From NCBI GenBank assembly GCA_024693135.1, contig JAILLN010000049.1:165475-229474 (forward strand): a stretch of 64,000 nucleotides of DNA, read 5' to 3'. Below the pieces are notes generated by a model. The model ran no database searches. It saw only the letters and a list, made by a program, of their open reading frames with translations, and was not told the DNA's origin. Below, in pieces: positions 16,509-25,800 of this stretch. Both the position numbers and the translations under genes were made by a program. Each line of letters begins with the position of its first letter. Within the stretch, counting starts at the first letter, position 1. Source of the stretch: Lachnospiraceae bacterium. Lineage in GTDB: Bacteria; Bacillota; Clostridia; Lachnospirales; Lachnospiraceae.

Positions 16509-19500
16509 CTACTCCTCTGTCACTTTCACGCTGACCTTCAGCGTCTTTCCGTTGATCTTTGCCGAGACCGCAGCCTTGCCCTTTTTCCTGGCCTTCAGCC
16601 GGCCGTACTCATCGACGAAGACAACCTTCGGATTCGAGCTCTTCCAGATGGGAGTCTGCAGGATATCCTTTGTCTTGAGGGTATATGTCTTTGCCTTATT
16701 GGAGCTGACGCCCAGCTTGAGGGCATAACTTCCGCTCTTCCTCCCCTCCGTAAGCCGTGCATCCGGCACAAGCGCGGGATCCTCCACATAGATATCCGCC
16801 TCAAACCGGAATCCGTTATAGGAGCAGGTAACCTTGCTCTTTCCTGCCTCTTTCCCCGTCACCTTGCCGGTGCCGCTGACGCCGGCGGTATTGCCTGAAG
16901 AGGAGCTCCATTCGGCATCCTTTGCCTTGACCTTGTAGAAGCTGAGCTTCGCGGACCTGCCCTTATTGATATAGACCGTCTTCCTCTGGGATAAGGTGCT
17001 CACGGTCACGGAAAGGGTGACCTTATTTCCCTTTTCGTCCGTTCCCTGAAGCACCGTCGTGCCTTCCCCGATGGCGGTCAGCTTTCCTGCACTGGCTCCC
17101 GCCGTCATGATCCTGACTATGCCGTTCTGGCAGCCGATCTCCTTTCCCTTCTTCAGGATCTTCTCCATGGAGACCGTCGTTCCGGCAAAAGCCTGTAGGG
17201 CGGATCCATCCAGGCTGTTTCCGGATACCGGCTCCGTCTTTTCTTCCTTCAGACAAAGCCATGCCGAATTCTTCACGGCAAAATCTCCCTTTGCATATTT
17301 CAGCACGATGGTCTGCATCGGTTTAATGGTAATGGCCTGTTTCTTATCATACTTTTTCGGCAGGACATAGTTTTCGGTCACCTTTACCGTGCAGACATAT
17401 TTCCGTCCGTTGACATAGGCCGTGACCTTTGCCTCCCCCTTTCCCAAAGCGGTGACTTTTCCATTCTTCACCGCCGCGACCTTACTGTTTGAGGAAGCCC
17501 AGCCCGCCTGATAATGGGAATCAATGCCCTGGATGCGAAGCGAGGCGGTCTCTCCCACCACCAGGTTCAGCTTCTTTTCCGAGAGCACCGGATCCTTCAC
17601 CGTGATCTGGATCTTGGTCTTGCCGTTTTGGATCGTGGCCTTGCCCTCGCTCTTCGCCGTGGCCCTGCCGGTTTTCTTCCCGATGGCCACGATGTCCTTA
17701 TCCGTGGTCGTCCATTCCCCGGCTCCGAAGCTCCAAACCTGCTTTACCACCATATATGCCCTGTTGTTTGAAACCACCAGCTCATCGTCCAGCCCGGAGC
17801 GGTCCGGCAGCGGCTCGTCCTCCTCCTCTCCGGGATCCGGACTGGGACCGGGATCTGGACCAGGACCGGGACCAGGACCGGGATCCGGATCCGATCCGTC
17901 CTTCTTCCGAAAGACCGCCGTGATCCGGTGGTTTGCCCTTATATCGCTTAAGGTATACTCCTTCCTTGCACCCAAAGAAGCATTATCCAGAAGCACATCC
18001 TGGATCTCGGAGCCCTTCGCCGCAGTAATATAGAAGGTCTTGCTCTTTCCTGCCCGGATCTTGGGGCTTTGGGGCGTGATATATCCCTGCCCGCTGCCGG
18101 AGGTCGCTGTATTGACCGTATAATACAGCGGATCCGTCGTCATATGGATCCGGAAATCATATTCCCCCGTAACGATATCCTGCGGGATATAACAATATTC
18201 GCTCGTCTGCAGGCTGGTCCGGCTGGAAAGGAAATATTCATATTCCTCCCCGCTTTCATTGGTAAGGACAAATTCTCCGTTCAACTGGCCGGTGCTGCTG
18301 TTAAGCCAAAGATAAGTCAGCTGGTTCCCGCTCACATCCTCTAAATAATACGGACCACCCGAATCATACCAGCTGTTGAAATAAAAGCTTGCACCTTCCC
18401 CCGGCATATGGCTCTTTTGGATCCATTCTTTATTTGTACACCTGGTATCCCCCGTAAAGCTGTCTCCGATCACGATGGATAAGCTTTCTCCCTCTTCCAG
18501 GTTGATATGGCGCTTAAACTGCAGCTCTCTGATCCGGGTCTTTCCATCTTCACTATATCCTGTGACCGACATATTCAGGTCATACTCACCGGCAGGCAGC
18601 GCGGCCTCCTCTCCGTTTTTGATATCCCCCGTCCCGTAATAGATATATTCATACAGCTTATTGGAATAAGTCTCACATCTCGCATTCAGGACCTCCCCAA
18701 AGCCGGCGGGCCAGGAAAACCTCACCTTTCCGCTGTGCTCCGGCGTATCTCCAAGCTCGATCTGCTGGTCTTCGCTTGAAAGATCCACATCCCTTACGCA
18801 ATAGAGCCTGTTCCCGTTGATGGAATAGGTCACCGTGACGCTGTATGATCCTGCAGGAAGGCTGATCTCTTCCCCATAGAAGGTCATCGTATCGATATAG
18901 TATTCATCCCCATCCTTCATCCGAAGGGTGGTCTGCTCCACATGGCAGCTTCCCTCTCCCCGATATTTCAAAGAAATCTTATGGTTCCCCGCTCCGTCTA
19001 CTGTCACGGAGCTATCACTGCCTTTAAACTGAGCCAAATAAAGCCCCTTACTGCTCCGGATGTAAGCCTTCAGTGAATCCGCGTTTTTGGCTCTTGTGGC
19101 ATACCGGTAGTATTCATAACTATCCTGATCCGCAAAGATCAGGCTGAGGATCTGTTTCCCCGGATCATAGCTATACCGGTAGGTAGAAAGCGTATTTGTT
19201 TGGTCACCCGTTTTCGTGATGAAGGTATAGGGCGAATAATATTCTCCCTCTTCTCCCGTATCCATCTTGAGCTCATACAGCGCATAATAATCTGCCACAT
19301 CGATCAAGCTGTCCTGGCTCAGGGTTTCTTCTTGGATAAGAGGGGTATACAGGCTGGCACTGCCTACGCAGGGCATCGTATAATTTCCTTTGGCTTCGAT
19401 GCGCTCTATGCCTGCAAATGCGGCTTCTCCCCCGAAGGTTTTGCTATAATAGTGTTCATAAAGCTTCTCCCCGTTTCTGATATACAGCCTTTGCAGAGAA

Positions 19501-22500
19501 AGCTGCTCTCTTGATGCCTTCTCCTTACTGTCGGTCACGGAGACCTTTTTTGCTCCCTTCAGGGACAGGACCGCATCCCTTAATTCCGTGATCCTTTTGC
19601 AGACCATGCCGCCATCGCATGCAACGATCAGGGCATAGCCCTCCGGATAAGCGGCCATCCATTCACTCTGCTTCAGGAGATATCCGTTCCCGTCCTTTTC
19701 TACCGCCAGGTTGTATAGCGAGCTTTCATAGGTCAGATCGATATAATAAAACTTCGGGTTGACGATGGTTTCATCCACACGGAAGGAGATCTCCCCCTTC
19801 TCCTTTACTTTCAGGGTTTCTGTTCTTGTTATCTCTCCATACTGATTTTGAGAGACGAGATACCGGACCATCACGTTGACCTGATGATCGCCCGTGCTTA
19901 AGTTTCCTGCCACAGCGCTGATCTGAGCGCTGTCATCCTCCTTCATGGAACACTTCACACCAGAAAGGGCTTTTCCGTCCACCGTCACCAAGGCCTCTGC
20001 CATATCCACTGCATCCCGGACCCTGGCGGACAGATAGATCCTGCCGTTATCATCCGGATAGGCTTCATCCGGATCGATGGCATCGATGCTGGGCGTCATC
20101 CGGTTCCGCACGCGAATCTTCGTCTGGGCCGTATTATTGTCTGTCTTGCGCTCCGGAGTCTTATCCCACTTATTGATCAAAGAAGCCGTTATGGTCTTCT
20201 CTCCCGGGCTTTCCGGGATCCAGGGAAGACTTACCGTTTTCTCGGAAAAAGCCTCGACATATATATCCTCTCCCAGCACGGCATCCTTATCGCCGTCATT
20301 GATTTTCACATCGACCCAGCCCCCGAGGCTTCCACGGTTGTATATATTCAGGATGAGGGCATTCTCCTCCCCTATGATGGGAGTTTCCGCCGTGGTGATA
20401 TTTTCCCGGTAGACCGCAAAGTCCGGAAGCCTTCTCACCTCCCCCAGGTTGGCCGGATTATCTCCCACATAGCTGATGGTGGTTGAATCGGGGTAGATCA
20501 GGGTGACCTCGGTATCCGCCGTCACATAATGGGTACCCGGATCCGTGTCATAATCCCTCACTATGGTATTCCTTCCGGGCTTCAGGAGATGACTGCCCGG
20601 AGTCAGGTCCACAATGGTAACCTGGGTAAGCCCCTCATTGGCCGAGGAAGCATCCTTCACCTTGGAACCGTTGATATAATAATCATAGCCCACCCGTTGT
20701 CGGTTGACATAATATTTCCCCGGGTTTTTGTCATACATTCTTCCGGTTTCCCAGATCTGCGGCGGATCGTCCTCCTCAAAATCATAGACATAGATCTCGG
20801 ATGTAATGCTTCCCACATTGGTGCACTGCCTGCCATAGACATCGTAATAAACCGCCTGGCCGTCGATTTCATTCTCCAGGTTCTTGATCATCTCTCCCAG
20901 ACCGAAATCGATCAGTCCGGAGATCACATTTCCTACCACATAACCAATGATGGTCCCGGGTCCGTCTCCGATGGCCGTACCCACATAGGCTCCCGTCTTC
21001 CCCAGGAGCTTGCCTCCAAAGTAGCGGTTTGCATTCCTGGCCACCACTAAACCGGTATATCCCACCTTTTGATCCACGGTGGCATTCCGGCTTGCCCAGA
21101 CACGGCTCGTATCAATGACATCCATGCCGGTATTGATGTATTTGGCTGCCTTATTAGCCTTGCTGTAGGACTGATAAAAGCCGGATTCCGCATAATCAGA
21201 AAAACTATAGAATTCTGACAGCTGAGAAGGCGTCAGGTATTTTCCTTCTCCCATATATTTGGCCATGTTTGCGGGATAGCTGATCATCGAAGACTGGACG
21301 CTGTCCGTGACCTTGACCCGGATCTTTCCGGAGGTAGTCTTGGGATCGTTATTCAGGATGATATCATCATATTTTTCGATCTTTAGGATATTCGCGGCCT
21401 TCCGCACCTGGTCGGTCTCTTTCTTATAATCCGAAAGGGACATCTGGTAGATGGTCTCCACATAGGTCTTGCCGTCTTTCTCATAGATCCGGACCGATGT
21501 GGGGCTGCCCCCTGCCGCGGCCTGGTTTTCTTCCGTATCCGGGACAATATCCGTAGAGACCGTCACCGTCATCGGAGCCGTCTGTGATACCCCGTGTTCA
21601 TCGGTATAGGTGACATTATCCGCGATGGTGAAGTTCATCATGCCATTATCGTCAAACAGCAGATTGGCTACTTCTTCAAATTCTTCCTTTGTATTGACCC
21701 CGTCCTTTTCCGGATTTTCCGGATCCTCCGGATCATAATATTGATTTGTGACATCCGCGAAATTAATGACCTGATCCCCGCTTGCCGTCAGGAAGGCCAG
21801 GCTTTCATCCTCGGCATATTCCATATCCTTGAAGGGATTATCGGACTGAAGGAAGGCAAGCTCCCTAAGGGTTGCGGCATTGATCACCTTATCCTTAAGA
21901 TCATAGGTGATCTCTGCCCTTCCGCTTGCGCCGCCCTTAGCCACCAGGCTTCCGGATACGGTCTCAAGATGATTGGCGCTGATCTTTGCCAGATCCGGCA
22001 CCACATTGACCTCTGTATCCCCATAGCCTTCCAGCTCATAATTTTCTACCGCCGGGCTGATCCTGGCATAATCCGCCAGATCCCCCTCCAAATCCAGGGT
22101 AATGTCCGTAACCGGAGTGCTGGTGGGATTATGAATGTTGTAGACTCTTACCAGGGAACCGGGCAGCTCGCTCCCCTCCCTGGTAATATTCAGTTTGACC
22201 TCCGGGATCCTGCAGGTAAGCTTTGCTTCCAGCCGGGTGGTTTCCGTGCTTCCCTCCACATGTCCCGTCACATAGATGCTGTAAGAGCTTCTCGTGGCAT
22301 TCTGGGCAAAGATGCTTAAGTCCACATCCTGGGTCTCATTGGGCTGGATGGTAAGGGGAGCCTCCTTGGACCCGTTCTGTACAAAGTTCATAAAGAGATC
22401 GTCATTGGGATTTGTACACTCCAGATAATATCTTGCCGGATTATCGCTCTGATTTGTGACATGGATCACAAGCTTCTGGTCGTAGTCTCGTTGAAGCTCC

Positions 22501-22823
22501 GCCACATCGCAGCTTAAGGTCAGTATGCTCCCATAGCTTTCATTGGCCTGCTTTGACAAAGCCTTAACCTTCTGCGCCCCGTCAGAAGAAGCCATGAGGT
22601 CAAGATGAAAGTCCTGGGCTCCCCCTTCGGCCTTCAGCTCGGCATAATCCGGCGGGGGGCTGAAGGTAAGATTTCCCGGTTCTTCTATAGCCGGTGCCTC
22701 CTGTACCGCTTCCGCAGCCGGTGCCTCCTGTACCGCTTCGCCTGCCCAGGCGCTTCCATTTCCCTGGACCACCATGACCAGGATCAAAAGCCATGCCGCC
22801 AAGCTTTTCCGATATGCCCTCAT
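16509..22823 (-). CDS. Giant secreted protein with Ig-like, CARDB-like and tandem Big2 domains
   Basis: A 2104-residue secreted protein. In order: signal peptide (about 1-28, WLLILVMVVQG core); two EAVQEAPA repeats; Ig-like modules (about 60-320); a linker containing a glycine-zipper stretch (about 603-645); a CARDB-like module beginning near residue 796 (LPDFAVYREN); long beta-rich regions; a bacterial-repeat (InlB-like) module (about 1575-1640); a Pro/Gly/Asp linker (about 1646-1664); and four or more Big2-like Ig domains to the C-terminus. No LPXTG, SLH or TM anchor is seen, so retention at the surface is unexplained. The start at 22823 follows GGGAGGAG and begins a proper signal peptide. 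It is the last gene of the CotH locus. Confidence 0.85.
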   Translation of the reverse strand: MRAYRKSLAAWLLILVMVVQGNGSAWAGEAVQEAPAAEAVQEAPAIEEPGNLTFSPPPDYAELKAEGGAQDFHLDLMASSDGAQKVKALSKQANESYGSILTLSCDVAELQRDYDQKLVIHVTNQSDNPARYYLECTNPNDDLFMNFVQNGSKEAPLTIQPNETQDVDLSIFAQNATRSSYSIYVTGHVEGSTETTRLEAKLTCRIPEVKLNITREGSELPGSLVRVYNIHNPTSTPVTDITLDLEGDLADYARISPAVENYELEGYGDTEVNVVPDLAKISANHLETVSGSLVAKGGASGRAEITYDLKDKVINAATLRELAFLQSDNPFKDMEYAEDESLAFLTASGDQVINFADVTNQYYDPEDPENPEKDGVNTKEEFEEVANLLFDDNGMMNFTIADNVTYTDEHGVSQTAPMTVTVSTDIVPDTEENQAAAGGSPTSVRIYEKDGKTYVETIYQMSLSDYKKETDQVRKAANILKIEKYDDIILNNDPKTTSGKIRVKVTDSVQSSMISYPANMAKYMGEGKYLTPSQLSEFYSFSDYAESGFYQSYSKANKAAKYINTGMDVIDTSRVWASRNATVDQKVGYTGLVVARNANRYFGGKLLGKTGAYVGTAIGDGPGTIIGYVVGNVISGLIDFGLGEMIKNLENEIDGQAVYYDVYGRQCTNVGSITSEIYVYDFEEDDPPQIWETGRMYDKNPGKYYVNRQRVGYDYYINGSKVKDASSANEGLTQVTIVDLTPGSHLLKPGRNTIVRDYDTDPGTHYVTADTEVTLIYPDSTTISYVGDNPANLGEVRRLPDFAVYRENITTAETPIIGEENALILNIYNRGSLGGWVDVKINDGDKDAVLGEDIYVEAFSEKTVSLPWIPESPGEKTITASLINKWDKTPERKTDNNTAQTKIRVRNRMTPSIDAIDPDEAYPDDNGRIYLSARVRDAVDMAEALVTVDGKALSGVKCSMKEDDSAQISAVAGNLSTGDHQVNVMVRYLVSQNQYGEITRTETLKVKEKGEISFRVDETIVNPKFYYIDLTYESSLYNLAVEKDGNGYLLKQSEWMAAYPEGYALIVACDGGMVCKRITELRDAVLSLKGAKKVSVTDSKEKASREQLSLQRLYIRNGEKLYEHYYSKTFGGEAAFAGIERIEAKGNYTMPCVGSASLYTPLIQEETLSQDSLIDVADYYALYELKMDTGEEGEYYSPYTFITKTGDQTNTLSTYRYSYDPGKQILSLIFADQDSYEYYRYATRAKNADSLKAYIRSSKGLYLAQFKGSDSSVTVDGAGNHKISLKYRGEGSCHVEQTTLRMKDGDEYYIDTMTFYGEEISLPAGSYSVTVTYSINGNRLYCVRDVDLSSEDQQIELGDTPEHSGKVRFSWPAGFGEVLNARCETYSNKLYEYIYYGTGDIKNGEEAALPAGEYDLNMSVTGYSEDGKTRIRELQFKRHINLEEGESLSIVIGDSFTGDTRCTNKEWIQKSHMPGEGASFYFNSWYDSGGPYYLEDVSGNQLTYLWLNSSTGQLNGEFVLTNESGEEYEYFLSSRTSLQTSEYCYIPQDIVTGEYDFRIHMTTDPLYYTVNTATSGSGQGYITPQSPKIRAGKSKTFYITAAKGSEIQDVLLDNASLGARKEYTLSDIRANHRITAVFRKKDGSDPDPGPGPGPGPDPGPSPDPGEEEDEPLPDRSGLDDELVVSNNRAYMVVKQVWSFGAGEWTTTDKDIVAIGKKTGRATAKSEGKATIQNGKTKIQITVKDPVLSEKKLNLVVGETASLRIQGIDSHYQAGWASSNSKVAAVKNGKVTALGKGEAKVTAYVNGRKYVCTVKVTENYVLPKKYDKKQAITIKPMQTIVLKYAKGDFAVKNSAWLCLKEEKTEPVSGNSLDGSALQAFAGTTVSMEKILKKGKEIGCQNGIVRIMTAGASAGKLTAIGEGTTVLQGTDEKGNKVTLSVTVSTLSQRKTVYINKGRSAKLSFYKVKAKDAEWSSSSGNTAGVSGTGKVTGKEAGKSKVTCSYNGFRFEADIYVEDPALVPDARLTEGRKSGSYALKLGVSSNKAKTYTLKTKDILQTPIWKSSNPKVVFVDEYGRLKARKKGKAAVSAKINGKTLKVSVKVTEE
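17829..17893. repeat. Gly-Pro-Asp-Pro coding repeat (interdomain linker)
   Basis: Short GGACCGGGA-type repeats coding for an alternating Pro/Gly/Asp linker between the InlB-like module and the Big2 domains of the giant secreted protein. Such flexible linkers are prone to copy-number change. Confidence 0.7.
22686..22736. repeat. Two 24-bp direct repeats, 27-bp period
   Basis: Two identical 24-bp copies (22686-22709 and 22713-22736) encoding the doubled EAVQEAPA segment just after the signal peptide of the giant protein. Confidence 0.75.
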
Positions 22824-22868
22824 TTGTTTCTCCTCCCTGCTTCCTTTATTTCCCAAACCGGTCATTAC

Positions 22869-25800
22869 TTACTCCTCTACCACCAGGATCTTCGTAGCCG
22901 TGCCGGTACGGTTGTAGTAAAGCTTCAGTCCATCCGTCCCGAAAATGCCGTCCGTAGGGATCCGGATGGTATATTTGCCCACATCCTTATTGTGCATGCC
23001 GCTGGTAAAGACGAAGCGGTATACATCCAGCTGCTCTCCCACGGTCCACCTGGAACCATTGTCCGTATAATAGACATCCCCAAAGAACCCTGCCGCATTC
23101 CCTGCTACTTCCTCTGCAGCCTGTCTGGAATCTGCTTTATCATTGCGCCGGACATAATCCCGGATATAGGCTTCAAACCGCTTGTCCTCCTTATTGTAAT
23201 AAGGCTCCCAGGTATATTTGCTTCTCCCGGGACCTCTCTGAAGGTATGCGTCCACATAGGTCTGGTTGATCATATTCTTTCCGAACTTGTTCTTTTTCAG
23301 CTTGCCATAGATCCCTTTGCTGAAGGTCAGCTTCTGCTCGTCGGATTTTCCACTCCAGGCCTTTGACTTCCAGGACAGCTTGAAATCACCGGATTTCAGC
23401 TGGATCCCCTTGATGGTAAGGTTCTTTTCAAGCCTTCCGGTATATTGCTTGTAGGTAGCAGAGAGCTTCCCCTTCTTTTTCTGGGTCACGGTCTCGGTAA
23501 AGGGACCCCAGAGCACCAGCTTATAGAGGCCGGCGTCATCAAAAATCCCCTCATATTTCTCCGATCCGGTGCCCGGATCCCAGCTGATCACCTTTCTTTC
23601 GATGACGCCGGATTTTTTGATCTTATAAATGTCGACCTTCATAGTACCTGTAAGCGTCACTGTTTTCCCGGAGCCGGACTTCTTTTTGGAGGCCGCCGCG
23701 ATCTTCAGGTCATTGAAGCGGATCTGGTTCCTCAGCGCATTGTCCTCATCCAGCATCAGGCTTTCCCACTTTAAGGTGGAGGGGATGCTGAGCTTCAATC
23801 CCTCCAGACTTCCATAGGACTTGCTGTCATATACATGGAAGATCCTGGAATAAGCATAACCGGTATAATTGCCGATCCCCCTGGCCTCGATATAATAATC
23901 ATAGCCGGGCTTGATATCCTTTGCGGCAACGGCGATCCGTCCCATATCCTCCTCGTTTTTATCGTTGGCTCCGTCGATCCGGTAAATGGTCTCCGCATAG
24001 TCTGCACCCTTCTTCAAGGTGGTGATCTTCGGCTTATCCTCATCGCGGATCACGCCCTTATAGTAGGGATCCAGGCTGTCCGCATGACCCACAAGCTCTG
24101 TCCGGGACGGATAATGCACATTCTGAACCTTATAGCTCACCTTTGCGGCTTTATTATTTGCCGCAAAATAGCTGTCCTTAATGCCGGCCACGGCCGGGAA
24201 GGACATGTCGTCATGCTCTTCTTCGCCTGCTACGTCCCAGGGGTCGTAGTACTGCTCCAGGGATTCGATATAAACCCGGGATTTATCAGCCGGCCGGCTG
24301 AGATCTCCCCGGATCTGGGCCGGATAGATGTCGAAATAGACCGTGGCCTTAAATTTGCCTGCATACCTTCCCGCACCGGTGATAACGACCTGCGGCTTAT
24401 CCCCCTTTTTCTTATAGATGGGCTTTACCTTATCCGCAAGGGTTTTTCCGCCATTGGAATAATAAACGGAGGCATTGGTATTATTCTTATAGGATAATTT
24501 GAAATCCTTCCCATAGATCAGAGGGACTGTGCCTCTCATTACAGTGATCTCAAGGTCGTCCACCTGGGAGCTTTTTACGGCCGGGATATAGTAATTATCC
24601 GTATTGTTTGTGCCCTCCATCATCACATGGGCAAGCCCGGTATATTCCACCGGGGGGATAGAGCCGATATATACATCATTTCCGGCATAGGCGTATACCA
24701 TGGCATAAACGAAATAATCCTCTGTCGCCGGAAGAAAATTGGAATCATCATACCCAGGATCAGCATCCAAAAGCTGCCATTTTCCATTGATCGTCCCATA
24801 ATACCAGCCGGCAATGTGATCGCCATCCTCCTCGTTCAGCACCCCGTCTCCCTTTTTCGTCCAGCCCTTCACTTCCTCATTGTGTGAGGGAACAACCGGG
24901 ATATTCTGCCGGTTATCAAGCCCTTCATAGATCCTTGTATGATCAAACTTATATTCCTCCGTAGCCACCAGCTTGTCTTTGGGCAGCTTTTCTCCTTTTT
25001 CCCGGTCCTTTCTGGGATCTTCATACTGGAGGATATAATTGACGGTGATCTTAGGCTGTACCGTGACATAGCATACCGCGGTATGGATATAAAAACGGTC
25101 TGCAAGCCTTTCGGAAAGCTGGGGATCGCTGCCCTTACCGTCCTCTCCTGCCTTCTGCCCCGTCTTCAGGTCCAGGTAGAGCTTGAAGGGATCATCCTCA
25201 TATTGACCATCCTCATCATCCCAGACAATGGTAGGCTCTATGGTCTTCACCTTCTTTGCATCCTTTGCTTTTACAGAAGCGGAGAGCAGATCCTCTCCCT
25301 GAAAGAATCCTCTTTTCCCATCAAAATAATAATGATCACTATCATATCCGTAATACATGCCGGTGCTGTCATAATTGTCTATATGAATATCCCCATAGAC
25401 CTCCACCGGTTCGATCTCCCCTTTGAACTCCTCTCCCCTATAGGGATAGGCATGGGCATAGACATCCAGGGGCCGGGTCTCGATGAGAACCGGGATCGCC
25501 TGGCCGGTCAGTGTTTCATTGGTCTCATATATCCTGACCTTGTTGGCACTCACATATACCGTAGTACCGGGCTCCACCTCAGCCATCTCGGCATCGTCTT
25601 TGATCCTGGAGGCCGGGCTCATGCTGGCATTCCGGTAAACCCCGTCTCCCAGCTGATTAGGAGCATTCCAATAGATGATCCTGTAACCGCTGGTCTCCTC
25701 TGAAGCATACTCATAATATACCCTTTTCTGGACAGCCTTCAGCGTACTCCCGTAATAAGCCCGTCCCCCGAAGCCCACGAAGTTGTAGGATACGGTTTCC

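Noticed and set aside
16509..22823. Giant protein as a polymorphic toxin because of the glycine zipper
   Set aside because: The C-terminus is a row of Ig-like domains, not a toxin domain, and no immunity gene follows; the segment is kept only as an observation.
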